Positions 43,522-55,600 of a stretch of 64,000 nt of DNA are shown here, piece after piece; the stretch's first letter is position 1; every line of letters begins with the position of its first letter. The stretch spans positions 17,363,130 through 17,427,129 of the forward strand of contig OX365949.1 in the NCBI GenBank assembly GCA_947247005.1, in the 5' to 3' direction. Origin of the DNA: Spisula solida. Lineage: Eukaryota > Mollusca > Bivalvia > Venerida > Mactridae. The translations under genes and the position numbers were made by a program. The notes beneath the pieces were generated by a model. That model was not told the DNA's origin, did no database searches, and saw nothing but the letters and a program-made list of their open reading frames with translations.

Positions 43522-43862
43522 TTATAACTACGATCACTTCAATTATGTACTATATTATAAACATTGCAAGGTAAGTATTTCACATCAAATCCATTTTAGA
43601 TACTTGTAACTTTGATGTTTTATTTATTTTCATTCTCGACTAAATTTTATGTCTTTTCATCGTGACCTTGACCTTATACACCTTTAACCCCGTTCAAAGC
43701 AGTCGAGGGTGTGCCTGTTTATGATACCGAGCTATTGATTATGATGATTATATTAAAACACTTTGGCACGCCTCTTGTTGTTGAATACCCTCCAGATTTG
43801 GGCTCTCGTTGGTGCATTTCGACGACCAACGAGGTTTTAAATATTGTGCGACAATACGCATT

Positions 43863-44300
43863 TATAGATAGATAGTTTATTTCAAATTTCAGTACGCCAT
43901 AGGCCCATGTGAACATACAAATAACACAATACAATTTTCATATGACAGTAGCAAGTGGCAAAGGTAGTTATGCAGTCGGTTTATATAATGATGTATGTAT
44001 TATAAACAAAAAAAACAAGAAAAACAAAAACAAAGTGTCAACATAGAAAAAGTGGACAGGACAGTTTCTGGCGGAGAAGGTGTATATTACATTGGTAGTA
44101 CTACATACATCATGAAAACAAATCTAATCACTTATCAATCATTTTAAGCTAAACAGTAAACGAACAGAGAACATACCAACAACCAAAAACAACAAACACA
44201 TATATTTACACTTATAAATCAAGTTATACACCACGTATACAAATTTAAATTAAATCTCACTATTATTTCTATTTTAGAAATGGATGTTATTTTTCATGTA
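43863..44300 (-). repeat. Probable LINE 3' end with ATCTATCT tail
   Basis: On the minus strand a short 3'-UTR-like sequence ends GAAATTTGAAATAAACTATC followed by TATCTATA. An AATAAA followed by a short tandem tail is typical of CR1/L2-type LINE ends. No coding portion is recognised, so the upper boundary is a guess. Confidence 0.45.
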
Positions 44301-44734
44301 ATCTAGCTTTTAAGAAAGGGATAATTTAGCAATAATGTGCTGAAATGTTATAATATGTATATTATCTCATGAAAAGTTGACAAGTCCTCGTGTGCGCCGA
44401 GATCTTGCATAACGGACAATGAGCTATTAAAGTCATTATTGTTTTGGTTTTTTTTAAATAAGGATTTCCATTATACGGTTTATCTTGCCGAAACGAATAT
44501 ACAAATGTATATGTGCTTGTTTTATCCAAATATTGCAACATGTCGTCATAAACAGATCCAGATGTGACCACATGTATGCATGTTGTAAATCCTACATCAA
44601 ACATAATATTAATATTACATTGTATATCTCATCTGAATGTATTTGTATTAGCGAAGTGTTCTTAGTTTTTCGTTTCGAAAATAACTTATTGATGTGTTTG
44701 ATGCACACGTAATGTCCACTAGCAACTATAGAAA

Positions 44735-44835
44735 GGATAATTTGACTTGATCCTGACCTTTATGCATGAATATATTATACAAGGTTCATGCGTTGAATAT
44801 ATAAATTGCCGTAAGCAAATTGTGCAATATCAGTC
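44735..44835 (+). repeat. Dispersed repeat R2, copy 2
   Basis: Matches 20545-20640: TTGATCCTGACCTTTATGCA, TGAATATATTATACAAGGTT and GCGTTGAATATATAAATTGC. Confidence 0.6.
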
Positions 44836-45417
44836 CTGTAGAAATTAGCATCACTAAACATAAAGGTGATTCTGAGTGTATTTCTGTAAAATTTCAAGAG
44901 CTGAAGCTTCAGATTTATCTCCAATTCTGACTCTGAGTTTAACAAAATCTCAATTTGAGTCGATATTTCTATTTGAGATGCTTCGGGAAATGCTTTGAAC
45001 TTATCAAGCGCAATCATTGGATAACTCCACCGTATTATGCAAACATGCGCAATATTTTCAAATTATTGCATTTAAAACCACAATTAAATTCTTTCATTGG
45101 TCTACTGAATTCTCAATTTACATATATGTATAAACATTTAGCGCGTGATCAATTATTTTATTAAACCTCACGTGATGCATTATTATATAGCCTAATGTGA
45201 AGTCAGGGAGTAACATATGCTACTTGGCATCATCACATTGTGGCTCGCGTGTCATGACTAAACTTCCCTCGCGATCAAACCAGTTGGCGCAATTTAGTCA
45301 TTATGTTCCTTATGTGTTACTTCCGCTTAAGACACCTATTAAGATATAAACAATCCTTCGTTTTGATGTATGTCTTTAAATTGTGGGTAAAATTGATAAA
45401 ACTAAATACTAGCCTTC
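44836..45417. other. Intergenic, nothing recognised
   Basis: Short self-similar words (CTGAAGCTTCAG palindrome at about 44901) but no gene or element that I can support. Confidence 0.4.
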
Positions 45418-46009
45418 TTTCCTATGGTTTCATCCTTTCCCATGGTTTCATACACCCCCTTATTTTGAATAATATAGCACAACGAGTAGAAATTTTTATT
45501 CCATTATCTGGATTGCATGAAAAAAACTAGGATACATTTCCCAATATTGTTCATGAATGTATTTTTATGAAATTATGTCATTTTAAGTGATTTTGGAACA
45601 AAATGAAGAAAAATCGTGACTATTTTAGTGGTCCTTTTGGAAAAAACAGGGGGCTTCACTCTCTGAATGCATAAGGTGTAATTAAATTTATGTAAAACAA
45701 TAGTTGAAATGTTACTGTATAAATTACATAGCCTAAAATATTTCAATTTGAATCCTTCAAAAAATATAATTTTTTGGAAGTTCAACTTGAGTGCCTGAAA
45801 CCATAGGAAACACTATAAAATTAAGACTAACATACCCCCTGTCAGTTAAATGGCAACATTTTTACACATAAACTACACATACCAAATAATTTGTTCAATT
45901 TGTGTAGATAAAAGACCAACTAGAAATGTTCTAAACATTTTTAAGCTTGCCTAAATATACTTTGGCAAACATAGGGTGTTGATTCTTAAGTGACTGAAAC
46001 CATAGGAAA
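45418..46009. mobile_element. MITE-like element with CCTATGGTTTCA ends
   Basis: TTTCCTATGGTTTCA at 45418-45432 pairs with TGAAACCATAGGAAA at 45995-46009. A second, inner pair exists (TTCCCATGGTTTCA at 45437; TGAAACCATAGGAAA at 45796). The 592-bp interior has no coding capacity. No target duplication seen. Confidence 0.5.
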
Positions 46010-46279
46010 AGAGGATATATCACATGTCGGGTCATCGACTGGACTGTGCACCCTTGACAAAGTAATATCAATCTAGGCGTTGAGGTACATTGTACTTCTC
46101 TAGGATGAACGTGCAATTATATACCCAAATAAAACGTTTGTGTAATGTATTATCATGGACAATACATTGTATTGATTGTTTTCCTCTCCCTCATACAGAA
46201 ACCGAAACTTTGTGTGTTACACGGAATTCGATCCTTCTACCTCTTGATCACTAACACGTTCACTTCTAGTTGGGTGAAA

Positions 46280-46390
46280 CATTCTGAATAGCGTTCCAGG
46301 AAGGACCAAGTGCCCTGGTTGAGATTTGAATCATGAACCTCACGATCCGTAGTCAAGAGCGTTAGGCCTACTAAATCGACTAGGTACCGT
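46280..46390 (-). mobile_element. Degenerate tRNA-like SINE head
   Basis: Minus strand from about 46390: GGTACCTAGTCGATTTAGTA, an anticodon-arm-like CTCTTGACTACGGATCGTGAG-type stretch, then GATTCAAATCTCAACC resembling a T arm. The A and B boxes are poor. Could be chance. Confidence 0.35.
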
Positions 46391-46701
46391 GCCACCCAAA
46401 CTGCAAACTACGCATTTCAGTTTAGTGCTTCCTTTCCTGACCGATGTTCTATTATCTTAATCAGCAAAATCGTAGAAACAACGGCGAGAGCACTTGCCTT
46501 TGCTAAAAACAAACACATTTTCCTTCACTAATATGATGTATAAAATAAAACCTGAACCACTTTCTTACATTAATGTTTTATTTTGTGTGATCCGAGTACA
46601 TATTGTCCATTAATATAAAAAGTGCTAAAACAGTTAATACGTTAATACCAGAACATCTAAAGATAAAATGTATTCCAACTACACTATACATACAAATTTA
46701 A

Positions 46702-47227
46702 AGAGGATATATAGGTATTTTTCATAATCAATTTTGACAAAAACGATAACACCAATTAGAAAATCAATATATCTAATAATATTTTGATCATCAGTTGAAA
46801 AAAAAATATGGGTTGGGCATTGTGTTATGTGATGTTTTCTTTGATCAGCTAGTTAAGATGAGGAATGCCTTCACAGTCCAACTTTCTATTATCTTTTTTC
46901 ACTTCAAAAATCGACGTCAACATTTGAAAACGATAAGACTTAATTATAAAACTTATGCATAACGTAAGATTGTATTATGAGTCCACCTCTAGTTTTTAAA
47001 ACTTTATTAAATAGTTTTAGATCCGACTCTTTTGCATCTTTTCGCAATAGTTAGAAAATATTTAATTAAATTTCCAATGATTAAAAGGGAGGGCGAATAT
47101 TTACTTAATACGTTCAAACTAAATTAGAAATTCAATGTAATGTCCATCAATTTGATTGGCCGACAGGATGTGGCGCCAACACATAACGTAACAATTAAAT
47201 AAAAAATATGAAAGCTATATATCCTCT
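46702..47227. mobile_element. TTAA-flanked MITE, 526 bp
   Basis: Ends AGAGGATATATAGG and CTATATATCCTCT, with TTAA immediately outside each (46698-46701 and 47228-47231). TTAA duplication with short inverted ends is the mark of piggyBac or Kolobok elements. No transposase; non-autonomous. Confidence 0.75.
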
Positions 47228-47335
47228 TTAAGCTACAAAACAAAACTTTTCGACAAAAATACAAAAACAAAATCGGAGATAACAAGATAGCGAATATATA
47301 TATATCTGGGTTATGGTTGTTTACATATAAATTAT

Positions 47336-47855
47336 ATGAGCCAATCTCCAGGAAAACCTGCTATTTTACCAAAACTTGATTTTCCATAAATTAAAAGTAA
47401 AATCATAATGAAGCAAATTGCAAAATAAATTGTGTTAATTTCTTGATTTTTAAGGAAGTTACAACTGTTCTGTAGAGGCCATGTTCAAGTCATTTTAGCG
47501 TGACGTCGCCAACATCATTCAATCGTAATTCGAAGTAACTTTAACACGTATTTCATAAATACGGTACCAGTATATGATCTTTTCTTGACATAAACTGTTC
47601 AAAATAGTATTTCGTCGTAGAAGTATGATTTAAGGTTTAAAAATTACATTATGTCAAAATTGTAAATATAAGTAATCAGAGTACCTTTTCGAAATTGGTC
47701 ACCATAAGAAAATCTAAAGCTAAAATACATTGTATAATACTATATTGTTGATTTATTTAAACTGAATCAAAATATTGCTTTTTCAAAACTTTATCATATA
47801 CAATAATTAAATTCTAATAATGTGAAAATTACAGGTTTCCTGGAGACTAGGTCAT
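47336..47855 (+). mobile_element. MITE family M1, copy C
   Basis: Ends ATGAGCCAATCTCCAGGAAA and TTTCCTGGAGACTAGGTCAT. Inner blocks match copy B (AAGGAAGTTACAACTGTT, GCGTGACGTCGCCAACATC). More diverged than A and B. 520 bp. Confidence 0.8.
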
Positions 47856-47996
47856 ATATATTTAAATATCAGTAATTATCATATCATAAGTTTGTTTTGT
47901 TGGACTTGATTAAGGTCATTTTTTACCTAGTAGATATATATTGCCCATATTCTATTAATATTGACTTTAAAACTGACTTGGCTATATCGTCGTCTC

Positions 47997-48164
47997 AAAA
48001 GAATAAGGTCGTAAGTGCTGCTTATGACCTTATTAGCCCAATACATATTCGAAATCTGCAATGAAAGGCTCATCTTATGAACTTATGCTAATGACTGTCG
48101 GATGAGGTCATGTTGACCCAATTGAAGTGGAAAAGCTGTTTTTCGCTTACGACCTTATTCTTTT
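47997..48164. mobile_element. 168-bp MITE-like element with AAAAGAATAAGGTCGTAAG ends
   Basis: A perfect 19-bp inverted pair, AAAAGAATAAGGTCGTAAG at 47997-48015 and its reverse complement at 48146-48164. The inner part repeats CTTATGACCTTATTAGCCC in relaxed form. No target duplication is obvious. Confidence 0.7.
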
Positions 48165-48694
48165 AATGCGACCATTCGTGCGATCGAGTTTGACATTAAT
48201 ATAAGTTCCTCCCCACATTTATCACAGAGAAACCAGGATACAAAATATTACAATGTGGACATCTTTAATTCTTTATTGTATTATGCAGTTTAAAGACAGT
48301 CTTGCATTGGCAAAACTGAATCATTACATGTTACGCCTAACGCAATATAGAGAAATTGCTAACCCGGTGAAACACTATTACGATAATTGCGTTTCGCCGA
48401 CAGCCATATTCTATTAAAAAGAAGAGTTCTGTTGTATATGTATGATACAAAGCTGTCTTCGAGACACAATTCGTGTTGTAATATAGTTTAAACGGGTGGT
48501 TACTCAATGTGATAGAACTCTACTTTCGATATAATTTGACTACATTATTGGGTAGCAAAATCTATTGAAATATTATTAGGATTAGAACATAAAATTATAT
48601 GGAGTTTCGGTCACGGTAGATGTAATGGTGTTGCTATTATATTTTTAAACCCAATTATAAAGTGTAGTGTTTAATCTACATTTTAGATTGTTTT
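48165..48694. other. Intergenic, nothing recognised
   Basis: No exon, promoter or repeat that I can support upstream of the LINE. Confidence 0.4.
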
Positions 48695-50923
48695 ATGCAT
48701 TTTTATAAAAGCTTATATACTTCAGAACCTTCGTTGAATGATTTATTTCTTAATAATTTACCTCAAGTGCCGTGTGACGATAATGTTCTATTAGAACGGA
48801 TATTTAATAAAGCAGAAATCTTACATGTCCTAAAAGAAATGGATACAAATAAAGCTCCAGGTAGTGATGGACTGTCATCGATGTTTTATATTAAATTTTA
48901 CCATTTACTTGGTGACACTCTTGAAAATTTGTTTTGTTTGTGTTTTGATATCGGGACTATGTCCGAATCGCAAAAACTGTCGTATATTACATTATTATGC
49001 AAAGACAAAGATAATTCTACTTCTATGCAAAAACAATAGACCTATTTCTTTACTAAATGTAGACAGAAAAATAGTATCTAAAGTAATTTCTAACCGGCTT
49101 TCTAACATTTTACCTAAGATTATTGGAATAAGCCAAACATGTTCTATCCGTGGAAGGTCTATTTTTGATAACATACATTTAATGCGTAATATTTTCGATT
49201 ATGTTGAGCAAAAACAACTATCTGCTTGTTTTATTAATTTAGACCAAGAAAAGGCTTTTGACAGGGTTTCTTGGTCATACATGAATGATACTTTGAATGC
49301 TTTTGGATTTAGTCCAAACTTTATAAAGTGGATAAATGTCCTGTATAATGACATTAAATCCTCTGTCATTGTCAACAATTTTATTTCAGAACCTTTTTCA
49401 TTGTCAAGGTCTGTACGTCAAGGTTTCATCATTGCTCTGTGTTTTATGTTTGGAATCTTTTGCTAAGAAAATTCAAGATAATCCTTCTATTAAAGGAATC
49501 GTTGTACCTGGTGGTCAGTATGAGTGTAAAATGTCACTTTATGCTGATGACAATACTTCTTTTCTTACTGATGACTCTTCAATCAAAAATTTCTTTTCTG
49601 AAATAGAACTTTTTCAAAAACTATCTGGATCTAAGATTAATTATAGAAAATCTAATGGTATGTACTTAGGTAAATGGAAAAATCGATCTGATCACCCATT
49701 TGGTATTTCGTGGGTTAGGAACTGTAAATTACTAGGTTATCACTTTGGGTATGGTTTAAATATAGATCGCATTTGGTCAAAGTTATTCTTACAGTTCACA
49801 AGAACATTAAATCTAATTTCCACAAAAAATAACTCGTTTAAAGGCAAAAGTACTGTTTTAAATTCGTTAGCATTTTCAAAGATTTTATATTACATGACGG
49901 CAAATATTATGCCATCTCACTATATGACTAGGTTTCAGAAAGCATCTTAAAAGTTTATTTGGAACTCACATTTTGAACCTATTGCTCGTAAGACACTATA
50001 CTTACCGTTTAAGGAAGGTGGTCTTAATGTCCCAAACATTGAATTAAAATGGCAAGCCTTGCTATTATGTCATGTACAAAAAATAATTTTAGATATGCAA
50101 ACGCCATGGGTATATTTTGCCAAGTATTGGATTGGGTTGAATTTGAGAAAATTTAATTCCACTCTAGCCAGTAACAATTTTCCACATAGTGCAGAATTTG
50201 TTCCTCCATTTTATGAGTCGTGTTTAAACATAGTCAAGAAGGCCATAACACTAAATCCAAATATGTCCTTTGCCGGCCTTCCCACTCGATTATTTTATGA
50301 GGTTCTCATGAATAGAAATGATGTTAATGTAAAATGCAAACGATTATTCCCTAATATTAACCATGACAATGTTTTTCAAAATATTTTCTCAAGCTCTATT
50401 GATCCAAGTCATAGGAATATTTGTTATAGATTAGCCCATGATGTTGTTTTCGTAAATTATTATCTTTATCTGAAGAAAATAAGCAAGAATACAAAATGTT
50501 ATTTTTGCAATAATATTGAAACTGTGTCCCATCTGTTTTTAGAATGTTCGTACTTGTTACCTTTGAACAAAATTGTTCTCAAATTTCTACAACTAATTAG
50601 TGAAAAGAAGGTGACTTTTTCTGAAAAGTCATTTCGTTTCCTGGACTTACCCCGTTTAGACAAACATGTTTTGTATTCGTGCTTAGTTATCTTATCTGTA
50701 TCCAGATTTGTTATCTGGCAGGCTAGAAATTTGGCCAAACATCACAATGTTGTTTTATCCAAATTAAGTATAATTGAACGTTTTTATCGCTATTGAGATA
50801 TAGAATATATGTTGATAGCTACAGGCTAAATGCAATTGTATTTCTTGATTCTTGGGCTCAACATGGGCTATGTCCATTAACAGAACATAATTGTGATTTT
50901 GATGATATGATGTTTTCAGTATA
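48695..50923 (+). mobile_element. Tx1/L1-like LINE ORF2, 5' truncated, frameshifted
   Basis: A LINE that makes RT for target-primed insertion. Frame 1 (48695-49036) has HFYKSLYTSEPSL and KAPGSDGLSSMFYIKFY. A shift leads to NNRPISLLNVDRKIVSKVIS and NLDQEKAFDRVSW (49030-49440). A second shift leads to SLYADDNTSFL (49534-49566) with an intact YADD box (49540-49551), KINYRKSNGMYLGKW and a stop at about 49948. The last part (about 49950-50796) has KEGGLNVPNIELKWQALL and the knuckle CYFCNNIETVSHLFLEC. A last shift leads to RLNAIVFLDSWAQHGLCPL before the 50924 insertion. Two internal shifts and one stop make it inactive. The endonuclease and ORF1 are missing. Confidence 0.85.
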
Positions 50924-52424
50924 CAGTAAAACCTCGTTATCTCGAGGACCCATCGGGACAAGCCAAATGCTCGAGTTAAGCCAGGTGCTCGAAATATCCG
51001 AAGTCTATGATGAATTGTTGTTATGACTAAGTGTAACTGTGTTTATAATGAAAACACGTATGATACATGTATTTGGTTGTAACTACGAATACAGTCATTG
51101 TTAATCAAGTCTATACGCAATTTGAATCGTGTGGACATTTGCCGAATTGAACAAGTTGCATATGAAAGTCGTAATGAATCTTTTAACATTAAATATCAAA
51201 CTCCGTTTAACGGTAAAATTGTAATAAAAGTTCGCATCGGCAAAAAGATAACATTACCCAAAGCGCACGATAGATCCTACATGTTTGAACAAACACTCAC
51301 GCACAAAAATCGCACGTGATAAAATAAAACCCGGATGCAAAGTCGATCCAGTTTCCAGCACAGGGATACGGCTCATTGAGTAAACAACATGCAATATATT
51401 ATCTATGATAATTTATTTAGGACATGATGTTTAGCTGAATGAGTTATATCCCTGTGGTTTCCAATTGAAACGCGCGCGACAATTTGGAGACATCAAACGC
51501 GGCGGTCTTTCGACTGACTTCAATCGCGCCGCACATCAAAGAAATTGCCGGTACAGTTGGGAGTAGTGTTTAGTCAGAGTTCCATGCCGCGGTATGAATT
51601 CGCCAATCGGCGCATAGTGTATATTCAATTGACATTTAATTTTATAATGTACAAAGTCGACGAATTTTGTATTCTTCAGGGTTGTTTGATAAGAATTGGA
51701 TTTAATCGCGGACTTGATCTACTTCACTTATTCAGTATCAGACACGTGAAATTGTACTGTACGTAAGCTTACATTCGCAGGTTTTCATGAAATACGGGAA
51801 ATGAAAAGTTTTTGAAATGATTTTACTTGCAGTTTTATAACGAACGGAGCCTAAATATTTAAGATTCTACATGGACGCCGGTTTATCTTACGATAATTTA
51901 AAAGTATGTGCGAGTCAGTACGTTCGAAGCAACGATGGTGCAAATAATAATTCTAGTTCTCGTATAAGTTAATGTTCCCAATTGTTGCCTATTGAACTTG
52001 TTCTGAAACGTATGCGTAGTTTAAATCACGCGCATTAATTAAATATCTTCTACTTCGTGTTTAATGTAACGGATCGAAAATACGGACATCAATTTAAGTG
52101 TTAGGGATTACGCTATTGTCATAAACTGTGATTATCACGATGTGTGAAAAATACGGACCGTAACAAAATTTAGTATGACATTTTTCGGAGGTGTGAAATT
52201 TCGCTCGGATGATTGCCTCGAGATAAGGTAATTAATTATCGTTGAAAATTGTTGATTGGACCGACACCTGCGCTCGAATTAGACCGGATGCTCGTAATAA
52301 CTTTATTCGAGTTAGAGGGATAAATTAATGTACAATATAGAGCAAATTCGTCGGGACTTTGAAATTTGCTCGAATTAGGCCGGTTGCTCGAATAATCGCT
52401 GCTCGTATTACCGAGGTTTTACTG
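50924..52424. mobile_element. 1501-bp TA-flanked transposon, Tigger/pogo-like ends
   Basis: Starts CAGTAAAACCTCGTTATCTC and ends GAGGTTTTACTG, with TA on both sides (50922-50923 and 52425-52426). Sub-terminal words CTCGAGTTAAGCC, CTCGAATTAGACCGGATGCT and CTCGAATTAGGCCGG recur near both ends. No transposase frame is seen, so it is non-autonomous. It interrupts the LINE at 48695-50923. Confidence 0.8.
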
Positions 52425-52601
52425 TATTATCAATCTAAGTTCAATCTGTGATTTATGTACACATTCTGCTGTTGTTTTGTTTCTTCTTTCAGTTTTTCAG
52501 GATGATGACTAGCTGGGTTCAGTGGGCTGTTGTCCTGGAAACGGAAAGAAGATTGCAGCCTCTGCTATAGATTTATTCACTCATATTCATATAACAATGT
52601 T

Positions 52602-55600
52602 ACTCCTGTCCGGCGCTATTGTCTTATTTTAACCTAAAAAGTGTATAATCTCGTAACTCCTGTCCGGCGCTATTGTCTTATTTCAACCTAAAAACTGTAT
52701 AATCTCGTAACTCCTGTCCGACGCTATTGTCTTATTTCAACCTAAAAACTGTATAATCTCGTAACTCCTGTCCGGCGCTATTGTCTTATTTCAACCTAAA
52801 AATTGTATAATCTCGTAACTCCTGTCCGGCGCTATTGTTTTATTTCAACCTAAAATCTGTTTAATCTCGTAACTCCTGTCCGACGCTCTTGTTTTATTTC
52901 AACCTAAAATCTGTTTAATCTCGTAACTCCTGTCCGACGCTATTGTTTTATTTCAACCTAAAAATTGTATAATCTCGTAACTCCTGTCCGACGCTCTTGT
53001 TTTATTTCAACCTAAAAATTGTATAATCTCGTAACTCCTGTCCGGTGCTATTGTTTTATTTCAACCTAAAATCTGTTTAATCTCGTAACTCCTGTCCGGC
53101 GCTATTGTTTTATTTCAACCTAAAATCTGTTTAATCTCGTAACTCCTGTCCGACGCTATTGTTTTATTTCAACCTAAAAATTGTATAATCTCGTAACTCC
53201 TGTCCGACGCTATTGTTTTATTTCAACCTAAAAATTGTATAATCTCGTAACTCCTGTCCGACGCTCTTGTTTTATTTCAACCTAAAATCTGTTTAATCTC
53301 GTAACTCCTGTCCGACGCTATTGTTTTATTTCAACCTAAAAATTGTATAATCTCGTAACTCCTGTCCGACGCTATTGTTTTATTTCAACCTAAAATTGTA
53401 TAATCTCGTAACTCCTGTCCGACGCTCTTGGTTTATTTCAACCTAAAATCTGTTTAATCTCGTAACTCCTGTCCGACGCTATTGTTTTATTTCAACCTAA
53501 AATCTGTTTAATCTCGTAACTCCTGTCCGACGCTCTTGTTTTATTTAAACCTAAAAATTTATAATCTCGTAACTCCTGTCCGACGCTATTGTCTTATTTC
53601 AACCTAAAAAGTGTATAATCTCGTAACTCCTGTCCGACGCTATTGTTTTATTTCAACCTAAAAATTGTATAATCTCGTAACTCCTGTCCGACGCTATTGT
53701 TTTATTTCAACCTAAAAATTGTATAATCTCGTAACTCCTGTCCGACGCTATTGTTTTATTTCAACCTAAAAATTGTATAATCTCGTAACTCCTGTCCGAC
53801 GCTATTGTTTTATTTCAACCTAAAAATTGTATAATCTCGTAACTCCTGTCCGGCGCTATTGTTTTATTTCAACCTAAAAATTGTATAATCTCGTAACTCC
53901 TGTCCGATGCTATTGTCTTATTTCAACCTAAAAATTGTAAAATCTCGTAACTCCTGTCCGGCGCTATTGTCTTATTTCAACCTAAAAATTGTATAATCTC
54001 ATAACTCCTGTCCGGCGCTATTGTTTTATTTCAACCTAAAAATTGTATAATCTCGTAACTCCTGTCCGACGCTATTGTCTTATTTCAACCTAAAAACTGT
54101 ATAATCTCGTAACTCCTGTCCGGCGCTATTGTCTTATTTCAACCTAAAAATTGTATAATCTCGTAACTCCTGTCCGGCGCTATTGTTTTATTTCAACCTA
54201 AAATCTGTTTAATCTCGTAACTCCTGTCCGACGCTCTTGTTTTATTTCAACCTAAAATCTGTTTAATCTCGTAACTCCTGTCCGACGCTATTGTTTTATT
54301 TCAACCTAAAAATTGTATAATCTCGTAACTCCTGTCCGACGCTCTTGTTTTATTTCAACCTAAAAATTGTATAATCTCGTAACTCCTGTCCGGTGCTATT
54401 GTTTTATTTCAACCTAAAATCTGTTTAATCTCGTAACTCCTGTCCGGCGCTATTGTTTTATTTCAACCTAAAATCTGTTTAATCTCGTAACTCCTGTCCG
54501 ACGCTCTTGTTTTATTTCAACCTAAAATCTGTTTAATCTCGTAACTCCTGTCCGACGCTATTGTTTTATTTCAACCTAAAAATTGTATAATCTCGTAACT
54601 CCTGTCCGACGCTCTTGTTTTATTTCAACCTAAAAATTGTATAATCTCGTAACTCCTGTCCGGTGCTATTGTTTTATTTCAACCTAAAATCTGTTTAATC
54701 TCGTAACTCCTGTCCGGCGCTATTGTTTTATTTCAACCTAAAATCTGTTTAATCTCGTAACTCCTGTCCGACGCTCTTGTTTTATTTCAACCTAAAATCT
54801 GTTTAATCTCGTAACTCCTGTCCGACGCTATTGTTTTATTTCAACCTAAAATCTGTTTAATCTCGTAACTCCTGTCCGACGCTCTTGTTTTATTTCAACC
54901 TAAAATCTGTTTAATCTCGTAACTCCTGTCCGACGTTATTGTTTTATTTCAACCTAAAAATTGTATAATCTCGTAACTCCTGTCCGACGCTATTGTTTTA
55001 TTTCAACCTAAAAATTGTATAATCTCGTAACTCCTGTCCGACGCTCTTGTTTTATTTCAACCTAAAATCTGTTTAATCTCGTAACTCCTGTCCGACGCTA
55101 TTGTTTTATTTCAACCTAAAATCTGTTTAATCTCGTAACTCCTGTCCGACGCTATTGTCTTATTTCAACCTAAAAAGTGTATAATCTCGTAACTCCTGTC
55201 CGACGCTATTGTTTTATTTCAACCTAAAAATTGTATAATCTCGTAACTCCTGTCCGACGCTATTGTTTTATTTCAACCTAAAAATTGTATAATCTCGTAA
55301 CTCCTGTCCGGCGCTATTGTTTTATTTCAACCTAAGAATTGTATAATCTCGTAACTCCTGTCCGACGCTATTGTCTTATTTCAACCTAAAAATTGTTTAA
55401 TCTCGTAACTCCTGTCCGACGCTATTGTTTTATTTCAACCTAAAATATGTATAATCTCGTAACTCCTGTCCGACGCTATTGTTTTATTTCAACCTAAAAA
55501 TTGTTTAATCTCGTAACTCCTGTCCGACGCTATTGTTTTATTTCAACCTAAAATATGTATAATCTCGTAACTCCTGTGCGGCGCTATTGTCTTATTACAA

